A DNA stretch of 64,000 bases from Lachnospiraceae bacterium G41 (GTDB lineage Bacteria > Bacillota > Clostridia > Lachnospirales > Lachnospiraceae), in assembly GCA_900100245.1 (NCBI GenBank), contig FNEU01000006.1, positions 62,001 to 126,000 of the forward strand, read 5' to 3'. The position numbers and the translations under genes are program-made. Below the pieces are notes generated by a model that was not told the DNA's origin, did not search any database, and saw only the letters and a list, made by a program, of their open reading frames with translations. Of this stretch, positions 50,837 through 59,331 are shown one piece after another (positions within the stretch are counted from its first letter, which is position 1; each line of letters opens with the position of its first letter).

Positions 50837-51619
50837 ATGGAAAAGCAAGAAAAGAGAAAAAAAAGAATAAGTATTGTACTTGTCTGGCATTATTTCCGTC
50901 TTATCTACAGATCGGCACTTTTTGTATTGATACTCATCAGCTATATACGATTCAGGTTTCATTCCGATGCGTCGATTATTGAGAGTGTTGAAAAGATGCC
51001 GACTATAATAATCGTTACCTGGGCTGTGTTTGTAGTGGAAATGATCTTTCGTTTCTTTCCGTCCAAATTTGAAAGTCCCGGATGTCAGAAGCAGTTTGCA
51101 AGGAACTATATAAAAAGCGGCTCAACTCAAATAGTGATTCATGACAACTACGCCACAATGCTTGTTGCATTGATATGGGTTGTATTCAATGCATTCTTCG
51201 GAGCATTACACATGGTTGGGATTCTGGATGACGGAATTATGATTCTTTTATGCAGTGCCTATTCAATCTGCGACATTATCTGCATTTTGTTCTTCTGCCC
51301 TTTCCAGACAGTCTTTATGAAAAATAAATGCTGCAGTACCTGCAGAATTTATAACTGGGACTATGCTATGATGTTTACTCCGCTTTTCTTCGTAAAACAA
51401 ACGTATACCTGGAGTTTGCTGGTTTTATCCATAGCATTGCTTGTACGATGGGAATTAACATTTTACCTGCATCCGGAAAGATTTTCCGAAGAGACGAACG
51501 ACTATCTTCAATGCAAGAATTGTACAGAAAAACTCTGTGCTCATAAAAGACAGCTAAAATCATTGAGAAAGCATATTGAAGAATATTCCGACAAGAAAAT
51601 AAAACGCCTGAAGAAATAA
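50837..51619 (+). CDS. Cys-rich membrane protein of unknown function
   Basis: About 260 residues starting at the ATG at 50837, five nt after the previous stop; a longer frame runs upstream into that gene but is not supported. There are four to five spans (~15-35, 52-75, 112-135, 140-165, ~185-210). Cytoplasmic-side Cys clusters (KCCSTCRIYNW, LQCKNCTEKLCAHK) suggest metal or redox binding. The C-terminal end is basic and helical. I do not recognise the family. Confidence 0.65.
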   Translation: MEKQEKRKKRISIVLVWHYFRLIYRSALFVLILISYIRFRFHSDASIIESVEKMPTIIIVTWAVFVVEMIFRFFPSKFESPGCQKQFARNYIKSGSTQIVIHDNYATMLVALIWVVFNAFFGALHMVGILDDGIMILLCSAYSICDIICILFFCPFQTVFMKNKCCSTCRIYNWDYAMMFTPLFFVKQTYTWSLLVLSIALLVRWELTFYLHPERFSEETNDYLQCKNCTEKLCAHKRQLKSLRKHIEEYSDKKIKRLKK

Positions 51620-51655
51620 AATATCAATGGAATAAAAAATAATGGAATTGGAAAA

Positions 51656-51689
51656 TAGTCCGGAATTTATGATAAAATAAATTTCGGAT
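51656..51689 (+). promoter_or_regulatory. Palindromic element with embedded extended -10, upstream of AlkX-like gene
   Basis: 14-nt arms (51656-51669 and 51676-51689, pairing throughout with two G-T pairs) flank a GATAAA centre. TG-A-TAAAAT (51669-51677) is an extended -10 at the middle. Sequence and geometry match 42437-42470. Confidence 0.55.
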
Positions 51690-51708
51690 TATTTATTTTG
51701 AGGCGACT

Positions 51709-52914
51709 ATGATAACGATTACCAAACAGCAGGCAAGACAATTTATATTAGCTAAACAGGGACTTATCGGTGAATACCGTTTTGACGGCAAAGATGGCGC
51801 TTACGACTATGTCTGTCAGGCCGGTTGTATTCAGTACGACCCTGTGGATGTGTGCGGAAAAAACGCCGAACTGACTTTGCAGTCCAGGGTAAAAGGATTC
51901 AAAAAATCCATGCTTTGGGACCTTTTATACGAAGACCGAAAACTCGTGGATTACGCAGATAAAGAATTATCAATATGGCCCGTAAAAGACTGGCCGTATT
52001 TTTCGTCATACAGAGAGCGAAGCCTTGAACTCGGAGCGACATTTGAGGGGCTGGAAGAACTAAAAGAAAAGGCAATCGAATTCATAAAAGAAAACGGTCC
52101 CGTTTGCAGCGATACACTTCCTATTGAAGGCGAAATCTTCTGGCATTCGTCCATGCACTGGAGCGGCAACTGGGATAAAAAATCTCAGGCGGCAAGATCT
52201 GTCTTGGAGCAGCTTTATACCGATGGAGTGCTGGTAATTCATCATAAAAGAGGCAGTCGCAAGTATTATGATTTGGCAGAAAAATACATTCCCAAATCCA
52301 TCTTAAATAAACAGAATCCTTGCAAAAACGAAGATGAGTTTACAACCTGGAGAGTGCTTAGAAGAATAGGTGCAGTAGGGCTTCTCTGGGATAAAAACAG
52401 CACGGCATTTCTCGGATTGTATATTAATGCCGAAACCAGAAAAAGAATTTTGTCAGAACTTGAAAAGAAGAAAAAAATCTGTTCCGTTATGGTCGAAGGT
52501 TTTAAAATACCGTTTTATTACCGTGCGGAAGATGATGATTTGATGAAGGCCGTTATTTCAGGCGAGGCAGATATCAAGGAACGTATGTCTTTTATAGCAC
52601 CGCTTGATCCGTTGATGTGGGATAAATCCCTAGTTTTCGCTTTATTCGACTTCAAATACTCGTGGGAAATTTACACACCTCAGTCTAAAAGAAAGTACGG
52701 ATATTACACGCTTCCGATTCTTTTAGGAGATAAATTTGTAGGAAGAATCGAAGCCATTCCCGACAGAAAAACAGGAGTCCTTCACGTAAAAGGATTATGG
52801 TGGGAAGACGATGTTCGCGTAACGAAGAAACTTAATTTTGCGATAGATAAAACGCTTAAGAAGTTCGCCAAATTTAATGAATGCAAGAGTGTAAATTACA
52901 ATGATATTTTTTGA
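51709..52914 (+). CDS. Winged-helix DNA glycosylase of the HTH_42 (AlkZ/YcaQ) family
   Basis: A 401-residue protein of the AlkZ/AlkX group, whose tandem winged helices unhook interstrand crosslinks or remove alkylated bases. The catalytic segment is CIQYDPV (about residues 38-44): a Gln-x-Asp motif, as in E. coli YcaQ (AlkX), not the Gln-x-Gln of AlkZ. WPVKDWPYF and the C-terminal FIAPLDPLMWDKSL are conserved family stretches. Role in DNA repair is by family; not shown here. It lies behind the palindromic -10 element. Confidence 0.83.
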   Translation: MITITKQQARQFILAKQGLIGEYRFDGKDGAYDYVCQAGCIQYDPVDVCGKNAELTLQSRVKGFKKSMLWDLLYEDRKLVDYADKELSIWPVKDWPYFSSYRERSLELGATFEGLEELKEKAIEFIKENGPVCSDTLPIEGEIFWHSSMHWSGNWDKKSQAARSVLEQLYTDGVLVIHHKRGSRKYYDLAEKYIPKSILNKQNPCKNEDEFTTWRVLRRIGAVGLLWDKNSTAFLGLYINAETRKRILSELEKKKKICSVMVEGFKIPFYYRAEDDDLMKAVISGEADIKERMSFIAPLDPLMWDKSLVFALFDFKYSWEIYTPQSKRKYGYYTLPILLGDKFVGRIEAIPDRKTGVLHVKGLWWEDDVRVTKKLNFAIDKTLKKFAKFNECKSVNYNDIF

Positions 52915-52996
52915 AACCGAACATTTATCGGTAAGAAGATTTGAAAATCCGTACGGTAACGGAATGTTAGTGTATAAAATATGCAAGAGTGTATAA
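52901..52996 (+). pseudogene. N-terminal remnant of a GNAT acetyltransferase gene
   Basis: A 31-codon frame overlapping the end of the AlkX-like gene begins MIFFETEHLSVRRFENP, which is the typical N-terminus of a RimJ/RimL-type GNAT, then loses similarity and stops. It appears to be the start of a deleted GNAT gene, and the glycosidase gene begins within it. Confidence 0.5.
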
Positions 52997-54849
52997 AAAA
53001 TGTTAACAACATAAAAAAATTCCAGGCATTTGAACCCGAAAGCGTTCAAATGCTTGATTCATATTGTGTGAATGCTTTTGAAAAAGAAATCGCTTATTTG
53101 AAAAAGATTGATATCGAACGCCTGCTGGCAGGATTCTATGAAAATGCAGGGATAGCTTCCGACAAAATCCGTTACGGCGGATGGGAGAATTCACTTATCG
53201 GAGGACATACTTTGGGACATTTTCTTGCTGCAATTTCACAGGCTTATGCGAATGCTTCGTGCCCAAAGGAAGATAGAGATTTATTCTTTTCAAAGGTTAA
53301 AAGAATCGTCGATGCGCTAAATGAGTGTCAACTGAATACAAAGGGAAAACCGGGATTTATTTTCGGCGCCACGATTAACAATCCTGACAATGTTGAATAT
53401 CAGTTCGACATGGTCGAAGAGAATAAAACCGATATTTTTAAGGAAGCGTGGGTGCCATGGTATACCATGCATAAAATCCTCGACGGCCTCGTAAATGCAT
53501 ACCGCCAGACAGGATACGAGCCAGCATTAAAAGTGGCAGATAAACTTGGAGACTGGGTTTATAATCGCGCATCCAAATGGTCCGAGGAGACGCATAAAAC
53601 CGTGCTTTCCATTGAATACGGTGGAATGAACGATGCGCTTTATGATCTTTATTCATACACCCTAAAAGAAGAACACCTGATTGCGGCGCATCTTTTTGAC
53701 GAGGAAGATTTGTTTAAAAAAGTGGCGTCGGGCGAGAAAAATGCATTAAACAATCTCCATGCAAATACCACGATTCCGAAGTTTGCCGGAGCACTTAACC
53801 GATACATTATCACAGGAGATGAAACATATCTTGAGTATGCAGTCAAATTCTGGGATACAGTTGTAAAGCATCACACTTATGCAACGGGCGGCAACAGCGA
53901 ATGGGAACATTTCGGAGAAGACGATGTCCTTGATGCTGAGCGTACCAACTGCAACAACGAGACCTGCAACACATACAACATGCTTAAAATGACGCGCAAA
54001 CTTTTTATGATAACAGGTGATAAAAAGTATGCGGATTATTACGAAAATACATTTATCAACGCAATTCTTTCTTCGCAGAATCCTGCGACCGGAATGACGA
54101 TGTATTTCCAGCCCATGGCGACCGGTTATTTTAAAGTGTACAGCACTGAGTTCACCAAATTCTGGTGCTGCACGGGCAGCGGAATGGAAAACTTCACGAA
54201 GCTTGGCGACAGCATATATTTTAAGGATGAAGAAGGCATCACTGTTAATTTGTTTTTCTCGTCGGAAGCCATTTACCCCGAACTAGGAATCAAACTGGTC
54301 CAGGAGTCAGAGATTCCCGAGAAAGATACTGTCCGATTTATTGTACACCTCACGGATGATGCTCCTAAAGAAATAAAAATCCGCCTCAGAATTCCAGACT
54401 GGGCTAAGGATGCAGAAGTCTTTGTAAAAGATAAAAACATCACAAAAGAGAACGGTTACATATGCATCGACGGAAGCTGGAACGACGGCGATACTATTGT
54501 ATATACATGCAAGTGCGCTGTTTTACCTAAAGGCTTGCCGGACTGTGAAAATGTATTTGCATTCTTTTATGGTCCCATTCTTTTATCCGCGGATTTGGGT
54601 ACAGAAAACATGACGGATACAACTACGGGTGTCGATGTAACAATCCCGTCTGAGAAAATTGCGGGCAATGAAATGTTAAAAGTGACGGCCGGAAGTGTAA
54701 AAGATTTTATAGCCAATATAGATTCGCATATGAAAAGAAACGGCGAGACACTTTCCTTTAATCTCGAAGGAACCGACCGTTCGCTGACCTTTAGTCCGCA
54801 TTATAAAAAGGCGCGTGAGAGATACGGTATTTACTGGTATTTTGAATAA
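52981..54849 (+). CDS. Glycoside hydrolase family 127-like (beta-L-arabinofuranosidase family)
   Basis: A 622-residue (alpha/alpha)6-barrel protein of the DUF1680/GH127 type. Conserved parts include YGGWENSLIGGHTLGHFL (~residues 60-77), YGGMNDALYDLY, the NNETCNTYNMLKM segment (Glu and Cys of the zinc site) and KFWCCTGSGMEN, with the paired Cys including the probable nucleophile. GH127 enzymes release beta-L-arabinofuranose with a Zn-bound Cys. No signal peptide, so it would act on imported oligosaccharides. The start at 52981 lacks a clear ribosome site. It is paired with an oxidoreductase gene 20 nt downstream. Confidence 0.85.
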   Translation: MQECIKNVNNIKKFQAFEPESVQMLDSYCVNAFEKEIAYLKKIDIERLLAGFYENAGIASDKIRYGGWENSLIGGHTLGHFLAAISQAYANASCPKEDRDLFFSKVKRIVDALNECQLNTKGKPGFIFGATINNPDNVEYQFDMVEENKTDIFKEAWVPWYTMHKILDGLVNAYRQTGYEPALKVADKLGDWVYNRASKWSEETHKTVLSIEYGGMNDALYDLYSYTLKEEHLIAAHLFDEEDLFKKVASGEKNALNNLHANTTIPKFAGALNRYIITGDETYLEYAVKFWDTVVKHHTYATGGNSEWEHFGEDDVLDAERTNCNNETCNTYNMLKMTRKLFMITGDKKYADYYENTFINAILSSQNPATGMTMYFQPMATGYFKVYSTEFTKFWCCTGSGMENFTKLGDSIYFKDEEGITVNLFFSSEAIYPELGIKLVQESEIPEKDTVRFIVHLTDDAPKEIKIRLRIPDWAKDAEVFVKDKNITKENGYICIDGSWNDGDTIVYTCKCAVLPKGLPDCENVFAFFYGPILLSADLGTENMTDTTTGVDVTIPSEKIAGNEMLKVTAGSVKDFIANIDSHMKRNGETLSFNLEGTDRSLTFSPHYKKARERYGIYWYFE

Positions 54850-54868
54850 AAAATGAGGAGGGAAAAAT

Positions 54869-55843
54869 ATGGAGAAAGTTAAGTGGGGAGTTTTGGGAAC
54901 CGCGAATATCGCGAGAGGATGCACGATTCCGGGGATGCTTTTATCACCAAACTGCGAGCTTTATGCAATTGCGGGAAGAAGCCTTGAAAAGGCGGAGAAA
55001 TTCAAAGCCGATTTTGGCTTTAAGAAAGCTTACGGAAGTTACGAAGAACTGCTCGATGATGAGGATGTTCAGGCAGTTTACATTCCTCTTCCAAACGGCC
55101 TTCATTTCAAGTGGGTAAAAGCCGCGCTTGAAAAGAAAAAGAATGTCCTTTGCGAAAAGCCGATGGCATTAAACGCAAATGATGCGAAAGAATTATTTAA
55201 AACTGCGGAAGAAAATAATGTTGTTTTAATGGAAGCGTACGCTTATCTTCACAGTCCTTATGTAAAAACCCTAAAAGAAGATGTCGCAAGCGGTATCATC
55301 GGAAAAGTGGATTATATCGAATCGGCATTTCACACGCAGGGCTACAAGGAAGACATCCGTCTTTACAAAGATCAGGGCGGCGGAGCAATGTACGATCTCG
55401 GCTGTTACTGTACGACTATGATTTTATCGCTCATCGATTCCGAGCCCGCATTTGTAAAAGCAGTAGCGGAGTTTTCGGATCTTGGAGTCGATTACAATAC
55501 GGCTGCAATCATTCGTTTTGAGAACGGTGTCAGAGCTTCGTTTAACGTCGGAATGATTCTCGGCGAGAATACAAATTCAAGATTTGACAGACTTTATATT
55601 CACGGCGACAAAGGCAGCATCAGATCTGACGTTGAGTACAATCAGGCCGGCGAAGTAAGCTATAAAATCTATACAAAATACGAAGTTATCGAAAGAAAAA
55701 TATCCGTTCCTCAAAACTACAGCCTTGAAATCACGCAGCTTGGAAACTGTATTTTAAACGGCGAAAAGCCCTATGTTTCACCTGAGTTTTCTTTGAGAAA
55801 TTCCAAACTGATGGATCTTGTATTTGAAGAAATCGGATATTAA
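54869..55843 (+). CDS. Gfo/Idh/MocA-family oxidoreductase
   Basis: A 324-residue NAD(P)-dependent sugar dehydrogenase-like protein. The N-terminal nucleotide loop is GVLGTANIARG, the conserved Glu-Lys-Pro follows in VLCEKPMALN (~residues 93-102), and GGGAMYDLGCY holds the substrate-site residues. It probably oxidises or epimerises a sugar freed by the GH127-like enzyme, but the substrate is not known. GGAGG before the ATG; a strong terminator follows. Confidence 0.88.
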   Translation: MEKVKWGVLGTANIARGCTIPGMLLSPNCELYAIAGRSLEKAEKFKADFGFKKAYGSYEELLDDEDVQAVYIPLPNGLHFKWVKAALEKKKNVLCEKPMALNANDAKELFKTAEENNVVLMEAYAYLHSPYVKTLKEDVASGIIGKVDYIESAFHTQGYKEDIRLYKDQGGGAMYDLGCYCTTMILSLIDSEPAFVKAVAEFSDLGVDYNTAAIIRFENGVRASFNVGMILGENTNSRFDRLYIHGDKGSIRSDVEYNQAGEVSYKIYTKYEVIERKISVPQNYSLEITQLGNCILNGEKPYVSPEFSLRNSKLMDLVFEEIGY

Positions 55844-55870
55844 TATCAACGAAAAAACATCATAAAAGAG

Positions 55871-55907
55871 CGGTTATTTTCAAAACGAAAATAACCGTTT
55901 TTTTATT
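55871..55907 (+). terminator. Rho-independent terminator after the oxidoreductase gene
   Basis: A perfect 11-bp stem (CGGTTATTTTC 55871-55881, GAAAATAACCG 55887-55897) with a 5-nt loop and TTTTTTT. Confidence 0.92.
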
Positions 55908-55911
55908 TTTT

Positions 55912-55945
55912 AAACATGACATAATGTTGTCGTGTTTGGTATAAT
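55912..55945 (+). promoter_or_regulatory. Promoter with overlapping palindromic operator of the WYL regulator gene
   Basis: -35 ATGACA (55916-55921), 18-nt spacer, -10 TATAAT (55940-55945) with TGG as extended -10. A near-perfect 10-nt inverted repeat (AAACATGACA 55912-55921, TGTCGTGTTT 55928-55937) covers the -35 and spacer, so a bound repressor would block polymerase. Autoregulation by the encoded WYL protein is the simplest reading. Confidence 0.6.
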
Positions 55946-55968
55946 ATACTTAATTAGGAGTTGAAAAT

Positions 55969-56898
55969 ATGAAGATAGACAGACTCATCGGAATATTGTC
56001 GATATTGTTGCAAAAAGAAATGACAACTGCGCCCGAACTGGCCGAGCATTTTGAGGTTTCGCGAAGGACCATCAACCGCGACATCGAAGCTTTGTGCAAG
56101 GCGGGAATACCGATTCAGACCACGCAGGGAGTCGGCGGCGGCATCAGCATTATGAGCGGATACAGGATGGATCGAACCATTCTTACATCCAGAGATATGC
56201 AGGTGATTATGGCAGGACTACGAAGCCTTGACAGTGTGAGCGGCAGCAGTTATTACAGTCAGTTAATGGAAAAAATCCAGGCGGGTTCATCGGAACTTGT
56301 AAGTGGCAAAGAATCCATTCTGATTGATCTTTCGTCATGGTATAAAGCAACACTGGCGCCAAAAATATCGATGATACAGGATGCAATAGAAACACGACAC
56401 CTGCTTAAATTCAAATACTTTGCTCCGTCCGGAGAAAGTGTAAGGACTATCGAGCCGTATTACATAGTTTTTAAATGGAACAGCTGGTATGTGTACGGAT
56501 GGTGTCGTAAAAGAAAAGACTTCAGGCTTTTTAAACTCAACCGAATGGATAATGTACAGGTATCCACTAAAGATTTCGAACTAAGAAACGTGCCACTGCC
56601 GGATATGTCGGCGGATCTTTTATATCCGAGAAACATCAAAGTTACAGCGCTGTTTGATGTGGATATGAAGTGGCGTCTGGTAGAAGAATTCGGAACAAAA
56701 TGTTACAGCGAAACAAAGGACGGAAAGCTCCTTTTCACGGAATATTATTCCGACCTGGACAACCTTGTTTCGTGGATGTTAACTTTCGGTGATAAGGTAG
56801 AAGTCCTCGAACCCGAAGAAGTCAGGGAGAGACTTAAAGCGATGGCTGATAATATGATTAAAGTTTATGGAAGAAAAAAGAAATCAGGAACAGAATAA
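55969..56898 (+). CDS. HTH_11/WYL-domain transcriptional regulator
   Basis: A 309-residue regulator. The N-terminal winged helix-turn-helix (LAEHFEVSRRTINRDIEALCKAGIP, ~24-48) is of the DeoR/HTH_11 type. The WYL domain (~140-225) shows EPYYIVFKWNSWYVYGWCRKRKDFRLFKLNRM, and the WCX C-terminal extension follows (~235-305). WYL regulators sense ligands, sometimes nucleic acids. Its promoter carries a palindrome likely to be its own operator. The downstream RidA/YjbR genes may be co-transcribed. Confidence 0.9.
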   Translation: MKIDRLIGILSILLQKEMTTAPELAEHFEVSRRTINRDIEALCKAGIPIQTTQGVGGGISIMSGYRMDRTILTSRDMQVIMAGLRSLDSVSGSSYYSQLMEKIQAGSSELVSGKESILIDLSSWYKATLAPKISMIQDAIETRHLLKFKYFAPSGESVRTIEPYYIVFKWNSWYVYGWCRKRKDFRLFKLNRMDNVQVSTKDFELRNVPLPDMSADLLYPRNIKVTALFDVDMKWRLVEEFGTKCYSETKDGKLLFTEYYSDLDNLVSWMLTFGDKVEVLEPEEVRERLKAMADNMIKVYGRKKKSGTE

Positions 56899-56948
56899 AA
56901 GAAACTGCAGACAATAAATAGGATAAAAGTGTATGGGAGGAAAAAGAA

Positions 56949-57320
56949 ATGAGCAAAATAGAAAGATACGAAGTCAACGAAGAATGGGCACATTCCGGAA
57001 TAATCAAGGCAGGTGATTTTTGCTATTTGGGGTATTGTGTCGGAAATATCGGCGGAACCATAGAAGAGCAGATAAACGGGGCATTCGACAATATGGAGGA
57101 GCGACTCGCAATGGTGGGACTTACTTTGGAGAACGTGATTCAGATGGACTGCCTTTTCAGGGATATCTGGAATATTCCCGTTATGGAAAAGATTATAAAA
57201 GAAAGATTCAACGGAAAGTACCCGGTACGCAAATCCATCCAGACGGAATTCGCACATGTCGGCGGTAAAGAGGGTCTTCAGTTTCAGGTTGATGCGGTGG
57301 CTTACTGCGGGAAGGAATAA
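56949..57320 (+). CDS. RidA-family protein
   Basis: A 123-residue YjgF/RidA-fold protein (usual length ~125). GNIGGTIEEQINGAFDNMEERL matches the family helix, and the C-terminal part is shorter of motif: KSIQTEFAHVGGKEGLQFQVDAVAY replaces the usual Arg-containing RxAVxV...EIEAIA, so the Arg that binds the imine carboxylate is not obvious. RidA hydrolyses reactive enamines; this one may be of another RidA subgroup. GGGAGG before the ATG. Confidence 0.82.
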   Translation: MSKIERYEVNEEWAHSGIIKAGDFCYLGYCVGNIGGTIEEQINGAFDNMEERLAMVGLTLENVIQMDCLFRDIWNIPVMEKIIKERFNGKYPVRKSIQTEFAHVGGKEGLQFQVDAVAYCGKE

Positions 57321-57325
57321 GCTGT

Positions 57326-57688
57326 ATGAAATACGAATGGATAGATGAATATCTTTTAGGGAAAAAGGGTGTTACCAAAGATTTGCAGGAAGAGTGGAAC
57401 TGGATCCGTTACAATATCGGCGGAAAAATGTTTGCCGCAATCTGCAGGGATGACGACAATATTCCCGTGTACATTACGCTTAAGCTCGATCCGCTTGAGG
57501 GAGATTATTTTCGCAAAGAATACGAGGATATCATTCCCGGATACTATATGAATAAAACGCACTGGAACTCCGTCAAAGCGGACGGCGAAGTTCCGGATGA
57601 CGTAATGAAAGATCTGCTTGATAAGGCCTATACGATAGTTTTTGAGAACCTTACCAAGAAGAAGCAGAAAGAGATTTTGGAGGGATAA
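57326..57688 (+). CDS. YjbR/MmcQ-family protein
   Basis: A 120-residue CyaY-like-fold protein. DDDNIPVYITLKLDP and GYYMNKTHWNSVKADGEVPDD are the family core. It is a stand-alone relative of the N-terminal domain of the fusion at 50203. The family is thought to bind DNA or nucleotides but has no defined activity. The stop directly abuts the ATG of the next gene. Confidence 0.85.
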   Translation: MKYEWIDEYLLGKKGVTKDLQEEWNWIRYNIGGKMFAAICRDDDNIPVYITLKLDPLEGDYFRKEYEDIIPGYYMNKTHWNSVKADGEVPDDVMKDLLDKAYTIVFENLTKKKQKEILEG

Positions 57689-58435
57689 ATGGAATACATA
57701 AGAGTAACAAAAGATAATCTTGAAACTGAGCATATCTGTTGTGCGATTGCTAACAACAAGGATATTCAGGTATCTTCAAAGAAGTTGTGGCTTGCAGACA
57801 GATTCGATGAGGGTCTGGTATTTATAAAGAGTGCGGAGAGAGGAAAATGTTTTGTCGAATTTATTCCTGCGGAAAATGCGTGGAATCCGATTGAAGCACC
57901 TGATTATATGTATATCGACTGCCTTTGGGTATCGGGTTCATTCAAAGGACACGGTTATTCTACGGAGCTTCTTGAGGCATGCATTAAAGACAGCAAAGAA
58001 AAAGGAAAGAAGGGAATTTGCATTTTATCGGCGGCAAAGAAAATGCCCTTCTTATCGGATCCCGGGTTCTTAAAGCATAAAGGATTCGAAGTGGCGGACG
58101 AGGCGGATAACGGCATTCAGCTTTGGTACCTTCCTTTAGTTAAGGGTGCAAAGAAGCCTTCGTTTAAGGAGTGTGCGAAGCATCCTCATACCGACGAAAG
58201 GGGATATGTTTTATATTACACGAATCAGTGCCCTTATAACGGAAAATACGTACCTGTTCTCGAAGAGACTGCTAAGGCGAACGGAATAAAGTTTAAGGCA
58301 ATTAAACTTTCGACAAAAGAAGAAGCACAAAACGCACCTACTCCGATTACTACCTATGCTTTCTTTAAGGACGGAGAGTATGTGACAAACGAGCAGATGA
58401 ACGATAAGAGATTTCTTAAACGCGTTAACGGTTAA
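57689..58435 (+). CDS. GNAT acetyltransferase with C-terminal YoaP-like domain
   Basis: A 248-residue protein. Residues ~1-150 are GNAT, with motif A SGSFKGHGYSTELLEAC; residues ~165-245 are a thioredoxin-like YoaP-type domain (GYVLYYTNQCPYNGKYVP) with one Cys where redox proteins have CxxC (CPYN). Such two-domain GNATs are common in Firmicutes, with no known substrate. GGAGGG overlaps the end of the YjbR gene. Confidence 0.85.
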   Translation: MEYIRVTKDNLETEHICCAIANNKDIQVSSKKLWLADRFDEGLVFIKSAERGKCFVEFIPAENAWNPIEAPDYMYIDCLWVSGSFKGHGYSTELLEACIKDSKEKGKKGICILSAAKKMPFLSDPGFLKHKGFEVADEADNGIQLWYLPLVKGAKKPSFKECAKHPHTDERGYVLYYTNQCPYNGKYVPVLEETAKANGIKFKAIKLSTKEEAQNAPTPITTYAFFKDGEYVTNEQMNDKRFLKRVNG

Positions 58436-58445
58436 AGGAGACACT

Positions 58446-59318
58446 ATGCATTTTGTTGATGCAAAAGGAATATTAAACAGGAGCGGCGGGTTTTACGGAA
58501 TGAATGTATATCGCGGGTGTACTCACGGCTGCATTTATTGTGACGGAAGAAGCAATTGCTATCAGCTTAAACATAAGTTTGAAGACATAGAAGTAAAGCA
58601 AAATGCACCCGAACTTCTGGATAAGGCTCTCAAATCAAAAAGAAAAAAATGCATGATCGGAACAGGTTATATATCTGATCCCTATCTACATTGTGAGGAA
58701 GAAATAAAGCTGACGCAAAGATGTCTTAAAGTTATTTTGAAGAATGAATTCGGTCTCGCAATTCAGACAAAATCTGACAGAATTCTGCGTGATATTGATT
58801 TGCTGGATGAGATAAACAAAACCTCAAAATGTGTGGTTCAGATGACGCTCACAACATATGATGACGAGCTTTGCAAAATCATCGAACCTAATGTCTGTAA
58901 CACCAAAAGAAGAATTGAAGTGCTAGAAGAAATGCAAAAGCGTGATATTCCGACAGTTGTCTGGCTTTCACCGCTTCTGCCTTTTATAAACGATACCAAA
59001 GAAAATGTTCAAGCAATACTTGAAGAATGCGCACGTGTCAAAGTAAAGGGAATAGTCAATTGCGGAATGGGTGTAACATTAAGAGAAGGCGACAGAGAAT
59101 ACTTTTATGAGGCACTTGATAAACATTTCCCGGGTTTGAAACAAAAGTACATAGAAACATACGGATATGCCTATGAAATTCTGAGCCCGAACGCAAAAGA
59201 ACTATCAGAACTTTTCAGATATTTCTGCAAAGAAAAGGGTATAATGTATAAAGCGGATGATGTGTTTGCTTACATGAATGATTATCCCGAGAGATACAAG
59301 CAGATGAGTCTTTTTTAG
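58446..59318 (+). CDS. Radical SAM protein, SPL-like
   Basis: A 290-residue radical-SAM protein. The cluster motif CTHGCIYCDGRS (CxxxCxxC, Cys25/29/32) sits near the N-terminus, then GTGYISDPYLHCEEEIKLTQ and AIQTKSDRILRDIDLL as in the spore-photoproduct-lyase-like/Rv2578c family. No DNA-binding domain is seen. True SplB is longer (~340), so I do not assign spore photoproduct repair. GGAGA before the ATG. Reaction unknown. Confidence 0.82.
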   Translation: MHFVDAKGILNRSGGFYGMNVYRGCTHGCIYCDGRSNCYQLKHKFEDIEVKQNAPELLDKALKSKRKKCMIGTGYISDPYLHCEEEIKLTQRCLKVILKNEFGLAIQTKSDRILRDIDLLDEINKTSKCVVQMTLTTYDDELCKIIEPNVCNTKRRIEVLEEMQKRDIPTVVWLSPLLPFINDTKENVQAILEECARVKVKGIVNCGMGVTLREGDREYFYEALDKHFPGLKQKYIETYGYAYEILSPNAKELSELFRYFCKEKGIMYKADDVFAYMNDYPERYKQMSLF

Positions 59319-59331
59319 GATTTATTATCCA

